Shown here one piece after another: positions 6,855 through 6,960 of a DNA stretch of 6,960 bases. Every line of letters starts with the position of its first letter. Within the stretch, counting starts at the first letter, position 1. The notes under the pieces are model-generated. The model was not told the origin of the DNA. It worked only from the letters and a program-made list of their open reading frames with translations, and searched no databases. Location: contig JABGQJ010000411.1 of NCBI GenBank assembly GCA_018648945.1, forward strand, positions 1-6,960, given 5' to 3'. The stretch comes from Victivallales bacterium (GTDB taxonomy: Bacteria; Verrucomicrobiota; Lentisphaeria; Oligosphaerales; Lenti-02). The position numbers and the translations under genes are program-made.

Positions 6855-6858
6855 ACCG
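6843..6858. repeat. Two tandem copies of an 8-base repeat
   Basis: CCAAACCG occurs twice in direct succession (6843-6850 and 6851-6858), followed by a degenerate copy, GCCAAGCCG, at 6859-6867. It lies upstream of the glycosyltransferase and overlaps the candidate -35 hexamer, so it could be an operator or simply a small slippage repeat. Confidence 0.4.
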
Positions 6859-6903
6859 GCCAAGCCGTCCGGGTAATGCCTCAGTCACGGGTGGAGTCCG
6901 GAA

Positions 6904-6919
6904 GCGGGGCCAGCCCCGC
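6904..6919. other. GC-rich hairpin in the right-end noncoding region
   Basis: GCGGGG (6904-6909) and CCCCGC (6914-6919) pair perfectly around a 4-base loop. No T-run follows on either strand. Between the candidate promoter and the window edge (6855-6960) I see no convincing coding region. One minus-strand frame stays open to the edge but shows no recognisable protein pattern. The hairpin may be the end structure of a gene beyond the window, or part of an intergenic repeat. Confidence 0.3.
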
Positions 6920-6960
6920 GCCGCCGCTGACGCGCCAACCAGCAGTCGGGGACAGGTGTG

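Noticed and set aside
6688..6960. Minus-strand frame open to the right edge
   Set aside because: It overlaps the start of the glycosyltransferase in another frame and has no recognisable protein character, so I treat it as noncoding.

Overview
This is GC-rich bacterial chromosomal DNA holding six complete genes and the tail of a seventh. Coding density, clear Shine-Dalgarno sites on some genes, and a cytoplasmic-type family 2 glycoside hydrolase beside an nfeD-floA pair suggest an environmental bacterium of the Planctomycetota/PVC, Armatimonadota or similar candidate-phylum type. That placement is an impression from protein style, since no phylogenetic marker is present. I see no tRNA, rRNA, CRISPR array, transposase or phage gene.

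Layout: positions 3-101 (+) look like the last codons of an upstream gene. Positions 215-2632 (+) encode a full-length GH2 beta-galactosidase-like enzyme with both catalytic glutamates and a DUF4982-type C-terminal region. It converges, 19 bases apart, on a GNAT acetyltransferase at 2652-3131 (-). A 170-base gap follows, with a strong hairpin at 3241-3273. Then comes a compact minus-strand set read right to left: nfeD (4979-5470), floA (3905-4924), and a small membrane-anchored protein of unknown function (3302-3880). The gaps are 54 and 24 bases, so the three are probably one operon. Upstream of it on the same strand is a family 4 glycosyltransferase (5576-6763). The last ~200 bases contain its probable promoter, several hairpins, and short repeats, with no convincing gene.

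How the genes fit together: NfeD and FloA are the known bacterial flotillin/NfeD pair, which organises membrane microdomains. The third gene has one N-terminal membrane helix, a Pro/Gln-rich linker and a compact C-terminal segment, so it may be a partner of the same membrane assembly. This is the least described part of the window. The glycosyltransferase and glycoside hydrolase are accessory carbohydrate genes with no visible functional link to it. I found no clear new defence system or mobile system.
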